A stretch of 64,000 nucleotides of DNA from Nocardia vermiculata NBRC 100427 (GTDB lineage Bacteria > Actinomycetota > Actinomycetes > Mycobacteriales > Mycobacteriaceae). Below are positions 1 to 8,423 of this stretch, piece by piece. Location: the NCBI RefSeq assembly GCF_001613265.1, contig NZ_BDCA01000018.1:62001-126000 (forward strand), written 5' to 3'. The translations under genes and the position numbers were made by a program. Each line of letters starts with the position of its first letter. Position 1 is the first letter of the stretch. The notes under the pieces are model-generated. The model saw nothing but the letters and a program-made list of their open reading frames with translations. It searched no databases and was not told the DNA's origin.

Positions 1-1
1 C

Positions 2-568
2 GGCACGGCCTCGGTGTACAACAATCAGCTGTGCCGGATCGCGGCGCCACACCTGGCAGCTCTGCAGAGCCGCACGAAAATGGTCGTTCACCTCGGCTAT
101 CTCGACGGGCTCGATATCGTCTACCTCGACAAGATCGGCACCGAGTTCGGTAGGTTCCTGCCCTCCCGGGTCGGTGGTCGCCAGCCTGCATGCCGCACCG
201 CGGTGGGCAAGGCGTTGCTGGCCCACCACGCCGTGGACCAGCTCGATCCCGGCACTCGGCCGGCGTTCGGCGACGACCTGCGCCGCGAGCTGGATCGTGT
301 GCGCGCTGCCGGCGTCGCGTACGAGCGCGGTCAGTACCTGGCCGGAGTCGGTTGTGCCGCGGTCTCGCTGGGAACTCACAGTGCTCGGCACGATCTGGCG
401 CTTTCGCTGTGTGGACCGGCGAGCGAGTTTCATCGCAACGAGTTGCGGCTGGTAGCGGTGCTGCGACAGACCTCGAGTGAGATCGCCGACGATATGTTCG
501 CGGCTCACTTTACCGAGGACTTCCACTCATCGAAAACGGTCGTTGATCCTGCCTGCAGGCGTACTTAG
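2..568 (+). CDS. IclR-family transcriptional regulator, C-terminal part (5' end outside window)
   Basis: The reading frame is open from the first bases of the window, so this is the 3' part of a longer gene. The visible ~188 residues match the IclR effector-binding domain: a segment VVHLGYLDGLDIVYLDKI, then CRTAVGKALLAH, then YERGQYLAGVGCAAVSLG and a C-terminal LALSLCGP. The N-terminal winged-helix DNA-binding domain lies upstream and cannot be seen. IclR proteins bind small effectors and usually control an adjacent operon. The glycosyltransferase/P450 operon starts 44 bases downstream on the same strand, so regulation of that operon is plausible but inferred. The ATG-like start at 14 is not the true start. 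Confidence 0.85.
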   Translation, partial: GTASVYNNQLCRIAAPHLAALQSRTKMVVHLGYLDGLDIVYLDKIGTEFGRFLPSRVGGRQPACRTAVGKALLAHHAVDQLDPGTRPAFGDDLRRELDRVRAAGVAYERGQYLAGVGCAAVSLGTHSARHDLALSLCGPASEFHRNELRLVAVLRQTSSEIADDMFAAHFTEDFHSSKTVVDPACRRT

Positions 569-612
569 AGTCGGCCGGGTATTCGTAGGGTAGTGAGGGC
601 GGCGGAAACTGT

Positions 613-1824
613 ATGCGTGTACTGATGACCGTTTCGGACTATCAATCTCATCTGTACCCGATGGTTCCATTGGCCAGGGCTCTGCAGCGCCGCGGCCATG
701 AAGTGGCAGTTGGGTGCACGCCGGCAATATCTGCAGCGGTGGAGCGGGCAGGGTTGACAGCCCATGATTTTCTGTCCGGGAACAGCATCGTCGAGCGATG
801 TCGTATCCATCATGTTCAACGGGCGCTGGAGAAAGGGGAAATGCCGAAGCACGGTTTGGCACACCCGGCTACCGGTGAGTCGTTGTCCTGCCTGGAGGAT
901 TTCGACAAGGACGACTATCTGAAACGTAGATTTCCGGTCCTTGTTGCTGAGCAGCGGGGCAACTTCGATAATGCCCTCGATTTCGCGACCCGGTGGCACC
1001 CCGATGTCGTGATGAGTGATCCGCTCAGTGACGAGGCCCGCTGGCTCGGTGCCAAGTTGGGCATACGGTCGGTATGTCACCTGTGGGGTCCGGTGGGCAA
1101 TTGCGAGTCCGGCGACGGTGTCGTCTTCCAGCCCGTCGACACTTCTGGCTACTTCGCCATGGTGACTGCAGGTGGCGGCACGGAAATCCCACCGTTCGAC
1201 ATGGTATTGGATCCGACGCCACCGGGTGTGGCCACGGTGAACGATGCCGGACTGTCGGTGAAGGTCCGTTACATCCCCTACAACGGCGCGGACGAGGGAG
1301 CGGAGTCGGCCCGCGGCAGGCGTCCTTCGGTATGCCTTATCTGGTCGCGATTTCTGGACGCGCTCTTCGGTGCGGATTCCTTTATCCTGAATCGGATCGT
1401 CGAGTTCTTGGGTAGGATCCCGGTGGATGTGCGGCTCATGATGCCGGCCGAGCAGGTAAGCCTTCTGGATCCGCTTCCGCAGAATGTCGAGTTGTTGGTG
1501 GACGTCCCACTCGCGGGTGTGTTGGATAAAACGGACTGTATCGTGCACACCGGTGCTGCCGGAACGGTGATGACTGCAGCGGTCAAGGGTGTGCCGCAGC
1601 TGTGCATACCGTTCACAGCGGAAGCCGGATTGAATTCCGAACGAATTGTTAATGAATTCGGTGCTGGTCTTGTTATGGACGATATAGACTTCGGGTACGA
1701 TGAACTTTCGGATAACCTGATGCGGATTCTCGACCGCGAGGAGTACAGCTTAGCAGCCGCTTCGCTTGCGGCGCGGATAGCGGCTCAGGATGATCCGTCG
1801 GAAATAGTGTCACGTTACTTCTGA
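613..1824 (+). CDS. GT-B fold glycosyltransferase (GT1/MGT type)
   Basis: The 403-residue protein starts MRVLMTVSDYQSHLYPMVPL, the usual N-terminus of natural-product GT1 glycosyltransferases that move a sugar from an NDP-sugar to a small lipophilic acceptor. Near residues 315-340 it has the C-terminal donor-site pattern with HTGAAGT followed by GVPQLCIPF. The family includes macrolide and aglycone glycosyltransferases of actinomycetes. The acceptor cannot be deduced. It is the first gene of a close-packed operon and is followed 33 bases later by a P450. Its third codon positions are visibly richer in A/T than those of core genes in the window (the stretch 1621-1680 is about 43 percent GC), which suggests horizontal origin. 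Confidence 0.85.
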   Translation: MRVLMTVSDYQSHLYPMVPLARALQRRGHEVAVGCTPAISAAVERAGLTAHDFLSGNSIVERCRIHHVQRALEKGEMPKHGLAHPATGESLSCLEDFDKDDYLKRRFPVLVAEQRGNFDNALDFATRWHPDVVMSDPLSDEARWLGAKLGIRSVCHLWGPVGNCESGDGVVFQPVDTSGYFAMVTAGGGTEIPPFDMVLDPTPPGVATVNDAGLSVKVRYIPYNGADEGAESARGRRPSVCLIWSRFLDALFGADSFILNRIVEFLGRIPVDVRLMMPAEQVSLLDPLPQNVELLVDVPLAGVLDKTDCIVHTGAAGTVMTAAVKGVPQLCIPFTAEAGLNSERIVNEFGAGLVMDDIDFGYDELSDNLMRILDREEYSLAAASLAARIAAQDDPSEIVSRYF

Positions 1825-1857
1825 TTGTCCGGGTAAGCGCTGTCGACGGATAGAAAG

Positions 1858-3105
1858 TTGGACAATGCTATGCAACCCCCGTTGATTCCCACTGCCATGC
1901 TGTCGGAATATGCTACGGATCCGCGGCGGCTCTTCGAAGTTGCCTATGCGCAATATGGTCCGGTTTTCCGGTTTCCGGTCGGAAAGGGAGAGTCGTTGGG
2001 TCTGGCGGGACCCGAAGCCGTACAGTTCCTCGGCAGTAGGGTGGCAATCGATTCCCTCCGGCAGGACGAAGCGCTGTCGATCATTCCGCAGGAGCTGGGA
2101 GGGCGGTATACCCTTCTCGCCTCCGACGGTGAGGTGCATCATGATCTGCGCCGCTTGATCGCACCCGGGTTCTCTCGCGGGGCCGTCGACAACCACACCG
2201 GCACGCAACTGTCCGAACTCGCACGACAGGAGATTGCCGCCGCGGGCAATGCCGGTCCGACCGCACTGGGTGATCTCACCACGCGGCTGGCGCACAAGCT
2301 CTTCGCTGCTCTGATGGGCATCGAGCTGAGCGATGCGCAATCTGAGTCCATGGATCGGATGATGTCGGTGCTGCTCGCCGTGGCCGGTAAGGCGCGATCG
2401 CGGCGCAGCCTCGCGGGATCGGAGTACCTGCGCGCCCGCGAGGAAGTGCGAACATTTGCAGAACAGGTTGTGCGACAGGGAGAGTCACCGCTGGTGCGTC
2501 GCCTGCAAGCGGCAGCCGGACAATGTCCACATCTGATTTCCGACAGCGAGGTGGTAACGCATCTGCTGTCCTCGTTCATGGTCGTGACCGAGACGGTCGG
2601 CCGTGCCTGTGCATCGGCTTGTCAGCAGGTGGCAGCCATTGCCGACCTGCCCGCAGCGATTCACGCCGAAGCAGGCCCCCTGGGGCTCGACGGTGGTGTG
2701 CTTCCCTCCGAAGCCGTGCTGTCGAACACTCTGACCTGGCGCTGTGTCCTAGAGGCGATTCGCCTGGACCCGCCGGTGTGGGCGGTGACTCGTCTGGCTA
2801 CCGCACCTTTCGAACTGCTGGGCGCAACGATCGAACCCGGCGATCGGCTCGTGATCTCGTTGTCCACGCACAACCGATCGGCCGAGTTCTTCCCGGATCC
2901 GGACCGCTACGACCCGGATCGTCCGGAACCTTCCGGCGGTGCCCGGGCCGGTCTGTACCCGTTCGGAGTGGGCGTTCACCGCTGCGCAGGAGCGTCACTG
3001 GCGCAGTTGATGTGTGTGGTCGTTGTGCACAGCGTGGTCAGTGCGTCACTCACCGGCACTGCCGTGCGGCTACCGACAGCCACGTCATCGTCGTCCTTCC
3101 GATAA
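1858..3105 (+). CDS. Cytochrome P450 (first of a tandem pair)
   Basis: This is a heme-thiolate monooxygenase of about 415 residues, a normal length for soluble bacterial P450s. The heme-binding loop FGVGVHRCAGA, with the cysteine ligand, lies near residue 370. The K-helix ExxR motif is EAIR in LEAIRLDPP. In the I-helix the acid-alcohol pair is kept (VVTETV), but the preceding Ala-Gly is replaced by Val-Val, which may narrow the oxygen pocket. The frame begins with TTG at 1858; an ATG at 1870 is an equally good start because no strong ribosome binding site decides it. The substrate is unknown. Redox partners are not encoded nearby, so they must come from elsewhere in the genome. Confidence 0.9.
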   Translation: MDNAMQPPLIPTAMLSEYATDPRRLFEVAYAQYGPVFRFPVGKGESLGLAGPEAVQFLGSRVAIDSLRQDEALSIIPQELGGRYTLLASDGEVHHDLRRLIAPGFSRGAVDNHTGTQLSELARQEIAAAGNAGPTALGDLTTRLAHKLFAALMGIELSDAQSESMDRMMSVLLAVAGKARSRRSLAGSEYLRAREEVRTFAEQVVRQGESPLVRRLQAAAGQCPHLISDSEVVTHLLSSFMVVTETVGRACASACQQVAAIADLPAAIHAEAGPLGLDGGVLPSEAVLSNTLTWRCVLEAIRLDPPVWAVTRLATAPFELLGATIEPGDRLVISLSTHNRSAEFFPDPDRYDPDRPEPSGGARAGLYPFGVGVHRCAGASLAQLMCVVVVHSVVSASLTGTAVRLPTATSSSSFR

Positions 3106-3120
3106 TCGAGCGAAACGAGA

Positions 3121-4254
3121 ATGCGAGTGTCCGGACAACCAGAACGTGTCCTCAGCCCGGCCGGATCTCCGGCATGGCTCGTCACCGAGTACGCCGCCGT
3201 CCGACGGCTGCTGAACGATCCGAGACTCAGCCGGTTCGCCCACCCGAACCCCGAGCACGCGCCGAAGTTCACCCATTCGGAGATGATCGGTGCGCCGCTC
3301 TACGACGAGGACATCGACAGGCTGCGCGCCAAAGGGACCGAAGAGTTCATCGCACCGATCTTCAAGCTGGGCGAGCAGGAGCGCCTGGAGGAAATTGTCG
3401 ACGCCGAGGTGGACGCCGGCTTCGAGCGGATGCGGGAATCGGGGTCGCCCTGCGATATTCGCCATCTGCTGGCCTATCCTATGCCGCCGGCTGTCACCTC
3501 GACGCTCATCGGGGTGCCGGAGCCGCTACGGGTACAGGTGCGTGAGCTGGCCAACGATGCCAGCAATATCAATGACGGAGAGATCTCGCGCGGCGCCGCG
3601 ACCGAGCTCACCGGCCTGTTTTTGGACTTGCTACGGGAGAACCCACCCGAATCGCGCGATTTCATGATCGGCAATATTCGCCGGGCGATCGATCGGGACG
3701 GCAAAACGGCCGAGGACGTCCGGCTCTTGGCCGAGATGCTGAAGGGGATCCAGATCGCCGGCCAGATGAACGCGACGACGACGGTCGAGAAGGCGCTTAT
3801 TCTGATGCTTACCGATGAGCGGCAGCGCGAGCTGTTCCTCGCCGACGAGGCCATCGTCGACGATGCGATCGAAGAAATCCTGCGGGTCGGACATCCCGTG
3901 TTCCGGCGAAACAGTGGTTCGCCGCGATTCGCGCTGGACGACCTGGAGGTGGACGGGGTCGAGATCCAGCGCGGTGACCTGGTCATCCTCGATTTCGAGT
4001 CTGCAAACGAGGATCCCAAGAAATTCACGTGCCCCGCTCGATTCGATATCGAGCGACGCCCCGCTCAGCATCTCGCGTTCGGCTACGGACTGCACTACTG
4101 CGCGGGCGCCCGGCTCACCCGCATCGAGCTGAAATCCGTACTGACACAGGTTTTCCGGGAGTTTCCGAAACTTCGTTTGGTCTCGGATCACCAGTGGCGA
4201 CGGCGTGAGGAACTGCTCTCGGGCGGGGTACGCGAGATCTTCGTCGAATGGTGA
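3121..4254 (+). CDS. Cytochrome P450 (second of a tandem pair)
   Basis: This 377-residue P450 begins 15 bases after the preceding P450 gene. The heme loop FGYGLHYCAGA carries the cysteine ligand, and the K-helix motif is EEILR. It is somewhat short, lacking part of the usual N-terminal segment. The C-helix region reads DEDIDRLRAKG, where many bacterial P450s have an H-T-x-L-R heme-propionate pattern. The I-helix (IAGQMNATTT) lacks the usual acid-alcohol pair at its normal position, since Met-Asn stands where Asp/Glu-Thr is expected after Ala-Gly. Such changes are known in P450s with unusual oxygen chemistry, but the reaction here is not deducible. It is not close in sequence to its tandem partner. 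Confidence 0.88.
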   Translation: MRVSGQPERVLSPAGSPAWLVTEYAAVRRLLNDPRLSRFAHPNPEHAPKFTHSEMIGAPLYDEDIDRLRAKGTEEFIAPIFKLGEQERLEEIVDAEVDAGFERMRESGSPCDIRHLLAYPMPPAVTSTLIGVPEPLRVQVRELANDASNINDGEISRGAATELTGLFLDLLRENPPESRDFMIGNIRRAIDRDGKTAEDVRLLAEMLKGIQIAGQMNATTTVEKALILMLTDERQRELFLADEAIVDDAIEEILRVGHPVFRRNSGSPRFALDDLEVDGVEIQRGDLVILDFESANEDPKKFTCPARFDIERRPAQHLAFGYGLHYCAGARLTRIELKSVLTQVFREFPKLRLVSDHQWRRREELLSGGVREIFVEW

Positions 4255-4300
4255 CGACTACAGCGGCGACACGCCGGCTAGGGGAAAGTAAAAGGTGCAC

Positions 4301-5893
4301 ATGAGGACCGAATCGGACTACGTGGTCGTCGGTTCCGGTAGCGCGGGAAGTATTGTGGCGCGTCGGCTGGCCGAAACCGGTGCATCGGTCACGCTGGTCG
4401 AGGCGGGCGCGGTGGACAAGACCTGGCTCGTACGCCGCCCCGGAATCATCGGCCCGCTGTACGCGTCGCCGCGGCTGCATCGGGGGCTCGACTGGGGACA
4501 CTATTCGACGCCACAACATCATGCGGCGGGCCGGGTATTTCCGCAGCTGCACGGGAAGGTCCTCGGAGGATCCAGCTCGATCAACGCGATGGCGTTCGTG
4601 CGGGGCAATCCCCGGAACTTCGACATGTGGGCACGGGAGGGAAATGCCGGATGGAGCTACTCGGACGTGCTGCCCAGCTTCAAGAGACTCGAGTCGTTCG
4701 AGGACGGCGGGAGTGAGTTGCGTGGTGGTGACGGGCCGATCGAGGTCACTCGATGGCGAAATCCGCACGCGCCCGCGGTGCTGTTCAGCGAGGCTCTCAC
4801 AGGTTCGATCGGTTTGAAACCGAATCCCGACTACAACGGTGCCGTACAAGAAGGTGTATCGCCGACGCAGCAGAACTGTTCGGCTGGAAGGCGTTCCAGT
4901 ACTGCCACCGGATACCTCCGCGAACACCTCGGCACACTGCGGATCCTGACCGGTGCACCGGTGTCGCGGGTCGTCTTCGAACACGGTCGCGCCGTCGGAG
5001 TGGAGCTCGCGACCGGCTCGGACCGCAGCGTCGTGCGTGCGCACCGGGAGGTTGTGCTGTGCGCGGGAGCCTTCGGCTCGCCACACCTGTTGATGCTCTC
5101 CGGTATCGGTCCGGCGGATCACTTGCGTGCGACAGGAATCGACGTCACGGCTGATCTCCCGGTCGGCACCAATTTGCATGATCACGCATTGGTGCCGGTC
5201 ACGATGACACTGCCGTCGGTCCGAGCCGCTGAGCTGCCGGCGTACTTCGATCCGGCGTTCATCCGCAACGCTGTTCGTGGCCGCGCGCGCTGGTTGCGCC
5301 AATCGCTGTTCGAAATGGTGGCCTTCGCCCGCACCGCCTACGCGGGCAGTGTTCCGGATCTGCAGATGCAGATGATTTCGTGGGGCTATGACGGGTACGC
5401 GACCAGCGGGGCGCCCCCGGCATCTGTGCCCGTCCTGACCGTGCTGGTGAAAACCCTCTATCCACGAAGCCGCGGTACGGTCCGGATACGGTCGAATTCC
5501 GTTGCCGACGGTCCGATCATCGACCCGAATTACCTCAGCGAGCACCATGATGTGGACGTTCTGACGGCCGGTATCGAGATGGTTCGGGAAGCAGCTCGAA
5601 CGAGCCCGTTCGCTTCGGAGTTGGGAGCGGAGATATCCCCCGGGCCGTCGGTGATCAACCGCGGCGATCTCGCACAGCATATTCGCCAGCACATCACGAC
5701 TGTCAATCATCCGGTCGGCACCTGCCGGATGAGTACCGACGAACGCGCCGTGGTCGATCCGCAGCTGCGCGTGTTGGGTGTGGACGGGTTACGTGTCGCG
5801 GATGCCTCGATCATGCCCGAGATAGTGGGCGGAAATACCAATGCCGCCACGATGATGATCGGTGAGCGTGCTGCGGAACTCATCACCAGCTAG
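4301..5893 (+). CDS. GMC-family FAD oxidoreductase
   Basis: This FAD-dependent alcohol oxidase or dehydrogenase of the glucose-methanol-choline family has about 530 residues. The N-terminal dinucleotide-binding motif is VVGSGSAGSIVARRLAE. The first GMC signature is GKVLGGSSSINAMAFVRGNP. The C-terminal catalytic histidine is in NHPVGTCRM, and the second conserved residue is Asn in GGNTNAATMM. I chose ATG 4301 over the in-frame GTG 4295 because AAAAGG lies 5 bases before it. Family members oxidise primary or secondary alcohols, and the oxidase subgroup makes hydrogen peroxide, which would fit the Ohr-like gene downstream. The substrate is likely a product of the neighbouring P450s, by inference. 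Confidence 0.9.
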   Translation: MRTESDYVVVGSGSAGSIVARRLAETGASVTLVEAGAVDKTWLVRRPGIIGPLYASPRLHRGLDWGHYSTPQHHAAGRVFPQLHGKVLGGSSSINAMAFVRGNPRNFDMWAREGNAGWSYSDVLPSFKRLESFEDGGSELRGGDGPIEVTRWRNPHAPAVLFSEALTGSIGLKPNPDYNGAVQEGVSPTQQNCSAGRRSSTATGYLREHLGTLRILTGAPVSRVVFEHGRAVGVELATGSDRSVVRAHREVVLCAGAFGSPHLLMLSGIGPADHLRATGIDVTADLPVGTNLHDHALVPVTMTLPSVRAAELPAYFDPAFIRNAVRGRARWLRQSLFEMVAFARTAYAGSVPDLQMQMISWGYDGYATSGAPPASVPVLTVLVKTLYPRSRGTVRIRSNSVADGPIIDPNYLSEHHDVDVLTAGIEMVREAARTSPFASELGAEISPGPSVINRGDLAQHIRQHITTVNHPVGTCRMSTDERAVVDPQLRVLGVDGLRVADASIMPEIVGGNTNAATMMIGERAAELITS

Positions 5894-5906
5894 GCGAAAG
5901 ACAATC

Positions 5907-6683
5907 ATGCTTACAGAACAGCAGATCACGGATTTCATCAGAGACGGGTTCGTCAAGGTAGAGAATGCGTTTCCTAGCGCTCTCGCCGAACAGGGGCGCG
6001 AGATCCTGTGGCGCGCTACCGGATGTAGCCCGACCGACTCTTCCACCTGGACCGAGCCGGTGATTCGGGTGGGTGAGCAGAAGTCCGAACCGTTCCGGCT
6101 GGCTGCCGGAGCGTCCGCGCTGGTCGAGGCGTTCGACCAACTCGCGGGTGCGCGACGTTGGGTGCCGATGCAGAGCCTCGATGGCTTCCCGATCCGGTTC
6201 CCGAGCGAGAAGCCGCCGGGGGACGACGGATGGCATATCGACGGCGGATTCGAGGCGGATATGCCCGGTTCCCCGGTGCCGTGGCGGGTCAACGTGTGGT
6301 CGAGGGGGCGCGCGCTGCTTCCGTTGTTCCTCTTCTCCGACATCGGCCCCGATGATGCGCCGACCCGTTTTCGAGTCGGCTCGCACCAGCGAATGGCGAA
6401 GCTGCTGTTCCCGAAGGGCGAGAACGGTGGTGGCGTCATGGAGATGGATGACGCCTACAACTCGACCGACGACTTGCCCCAGGCGCTCGGCACCGGTCGC
6501 GCAGGGGACGCCTATGTCTGCCATCCGTTCCTGGTGCACGCGGCGCAAGCCAACCGAACCGGACGTGTCAAGTTCATGGCGCAACCACTGCTGGCAGCCA
6601 CCGGGCAATGTGTGCTCGACCGGGACGATAGTTCGTATTCGCCTGTGGAACAAGCAATTCGGAAGGGAATCGGCGCAGAATGA
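5907..6683 (+). CDS. Phytanoyl-CoA dioxygenase (PhyH)-family Fe(II)/2-oxoglutarate oxygenase
   Basis: This 258-residue non-heme iron oxygenase has the facial-triad pattern HxD in GWHIDGGF near residue 110 and a distal histidine in CHPFLVHAAQANRTGR, where the arginine would hold 2-oxoglutarate. Family members hydroxylate, halogenate or epimerise small molecules and are common in natural-product clusters. I chose the ATG at 5907, 13 bases after the GMC stop, because it begins the conserved LTEQQITDFIRDGFVKVEN segment; longer in-frame starts overlap the GMC gene. The gene overlaps the next one by four bases (ATGA), indicating translational coupling. Confidence 0.85.
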   Translation: MLTEQQITDFIRDGFVKVENAFPSALAEQGREILWRATGCSPTDSSTWTEPVIRVGEQKSEPFRLAAGASALVEAFDQLAGARRWVPMQSLDGFPIRFPSEKPPGDDGWHIDGGFEADMPGSPVPWRVNVWSRGRALLPLFLFSDIGPDDAPTRFRVGSHQRMAKLLFPKGENGGGVMEMDDAYNSTDDLPQALGTGRAGDAYVCHPFLVHAAQANRTGRVKFMAQPLLAATGQCVLDRDDSSYSPVEQAIRKGIGAE

Positions 6684-7126
6684 GTGAAGTGGTGCGGAAG
6701 AAGAGGCCGAGCCGCAACGCGGCACAGGCGATTGCCTCGGGCGACGGGCGCAATGGAATTGTCCGGACACCGGACGGCAATCTGGATATCACGCTCGCGG
6801 TCCCGGAACCGATGGGAGGAACCGGGCAGGGAACCAACCCCGAACAGCTCTTCGCCGCCGGCTACTCGGCGTGTTTTCATTCCGCGGTACGGACGCTCGC
6901 GAAAGAACACGGCGCGGACACCGCGGATTCGGCGGTTGCCGCCGAGGTCGGTATCGGCGCCGATGGGGCCGGCGGTTACCTGCTCGAGGTAGTGCTGGAG
7001 GTTTCCCTGCCACGGGTCGACGCGACTCTCGCGCGGACGCTGGCCGACAGCGCGCACGAAGTGTGCCCGTACTCACGGGCGACCAGGGGCAACATCGAGG
7101 TCGACATCCGGATCGCGGAGGATTGA
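6680..7126 (+). CDS. OsmC/Ohr-family organic hydroperoxide resistance protein
   Basis: The 148-residue protein carries both reactive cysteines of Ohr-type peroxidases: one in GTNPEQLFAAGYSACFHSA near residue 65 and one in EVCPYSRATRGN near residue 130. Ohr enzymes reduce organic hydroperoxides in the cytosol using lipoylated or dithiol reductants. The start overlaps the PhyH stop in an ATGA sequence. Its place directly behind oxygenases and a possible peroxide-forming GMC oxidase suggests protection against peroxides made by the operon. That role is inferred. No OhrR-type MarR regulator sits next to it, so it is probably co-regulated with the operon. Confidence 0.88.
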   Translation: MSEVVRKKRPSRNAAQAIASGDGRNGIVRTPDGNLDITLAVPEPMGGTGQGTNPEQLFAAGYSACFHSAVRTLAKEHGADTADSAVAAEVGIGADGAGGYLLEVVLEVSLPRVDATLARTLADSAHEVCPYSRATRGNIEVDIRIAED

Positions 7127-7131
7127 AAGCA

Positions 7132-7641
7132 ATGCAGCACGATCAGCAAGTATCTCCACTGCTCACCGACGTGCGAGCTGAGCATCGCTGGCTGCGGCAG
7201 TTTCTCGGGGATTGGGCATACGAGTCCAGTCCGGTCGCCGGACCGGGTGAGACCACCGAAACCTTCACCGGGACCGAGCGTGTCCGTGCCGTCGGTGATC
7301 TGTGGGTCGTGGCCGAGGGCGAGGGCGCACTTCCCGGCAACGAGTCGACCACGACTCTGCTGACTCTGGGGTTCGATTCGCAGCGGGACAGTTTCATCTG
7401 TACCTGGATAGGGTCGATGATGAGCTCGCTGTGGCAGTACGACGACATCCGCCTCGATTCCGCCGCGAACTCCCTGACCCTGTGCGCGGATGGGCCCGGA
7501 ATCCTCGACCAGTCGGTGACGACCAGGTTCAAGGACGTCATGACATTCGACACTCCTGACCTCCGGACGGTCAGTTCGTACCACCAGGTGCAGGACGGCA
7601 CCTGGGAGACCTTCCTGGTGTCGCGTTACCGTCGCGCGTAA
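7132..7641 (+). CDS. DUF1579-family protein
   Basis: This 169-residue soluble protein has no signal peptide. It fits the DUF1579 family, beta-barrel proteins of unknown function often annotated as lipocalin-like. Recognisable features are the N-terminal HRWLRQFLGDWAYES, the central GEGALPGNESTTTLLTLGFD and a C-terminal TWETFLVSRYRR. The ATG at 7132 lies 5 bases after the Ohr stop, with GAAAG before it. A larger in-frame extension upstream would overlap the Ohr gene extensively and is rejected. The compact spacing places it in the same operon. It might bind a lipophilic intermediate, but this is speculation from fold class only. Confidence 0.75.
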   Translation: MQHDQQVSPLLTDVRAEHRWLRQFLGDWAYESSPVAGPGETTETFTGTERVRAVGDLWVVAEGEGALPGNESTTTLLTLGFDSQRDSFICTWIGSMMSSLWQYDDIRLDSAANSLTLCADGPGILDQSVTTRFKDVMTFDTPDLRTVSSYHQVQDGTWETFLVSRYRRA

Positions 7642-7665
7642 CCCGCCCGACCGAAAGGGCAGTGC

Positions 7666-8301
7666 GTGAGTGTGCCCCTACTGGTGGGTTTCGCCGGGCT
7701 GTGCTTGTTGTTGGCGGCCACGCCGGGGCCCGACACATTTCTTGTTCTCCGGTTCGGCCTCGGCGGAGCGCGGTTCGGGATCGCCGCGGCACTCGGCTCC
7801 GGCGTCGGCTCGTTGCTGTGGGCGGCACTGGTGGCGCTCGGCGTGGCGACCCTGCTGCAGAGTTCGGCGGTCGCATTCGGGGCCGTCAAGGCGATCGGTG
7901 GGCTCTACCTGCTGTATCTCGGGGTCTCCGGCTTCATCCGATGTCGGCGTGTAGGGGCGGACAGTGAACAGCTCGGTCGCCGGAAACCGGCAGCGAGCCT
8001 GTGGACGGCCCTGACCACCGGACTCGTGTCCTGTGCCGCGAATCCGAAGGTCGGGTTGTTCTTCCTCGCGGTCGCACCACAATTTCTGCCTCCGAATACG
8101 TCGAACTTCGGCTCGACGATGCTGCTCGGAGCGATCGACGGTGTCATCGCGGTCCTCTGGTTGACCGCGGTGGCGCTGGGGGCCGCCACGGCGGTGGACT
8201 GGATCGCACGACCGAAGGTGACTCGCAGGCTCGACGAGATCAGCTCGGGGGTGCTGGTGCTCCTGGGGATCGGGACGCTCGCCACCAGCACCACCTGGTA
8301 G
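7666..8301 (+). CDS. LysE-family exporter
   Basis: This 211-residue membrane protein has about six hydrophobic segments. It carries the LysE/RhtB signature ATPGPDTFLVLRFGL in the first helix and CAANPKVGLFFLAVAPQFL in the second half. Family members export amino acids or related small metabolites across the cytoplasmic membrane. The GTG start at 7666 is preceded by AAAGGGCAG. It lies 24 bases after the DUF1579 gene and appears to close the operon. A following gap of about 120 bases leads to the nitrate transporter gene. The substrate is unknown. Export of an operon product or relief from a toxic analogue are both possible. Confidence 0.85.
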   Translation: MSVPLLVGFAGLCLLLAATPGPDTFLVLRFGLGGARFGIAAALGSGVGSLLWAALVALGVATLLQSSAVAFGAVKAIGGLYLLYLGVSGFIRCRRVGADSEQLGRRKPAASLWTALTTGLVSCAANPKVGLFFLAVAPQFLPPNTSNFGSTMLLGAIDGVIAVLWLTAVALGAATAVDWIARPKVTRRLDEISSGVLVLLGIGTLATSTTW

Positions 8302-8423
8302 CCGCTTCTCACCGGAATATGCCGACCCTGGTGAGCAACCGTTGATTTTCGCGTCATGTAGCGCAGCATCGCGGCAATACCCGTTTTCTACCTTGGGGCC
8401 AACCGGAATTCAGGGAGGCCCCG

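Noticed and set aside
4115..5710. Long minus-strand open frame (531 codons) opposite the GMC gene
   Set aside because: It is antisense to a well-supported GMC oxidoreductase, is rich in Arg and His, and shows no domain. It is a by-product of high GC codon bias.
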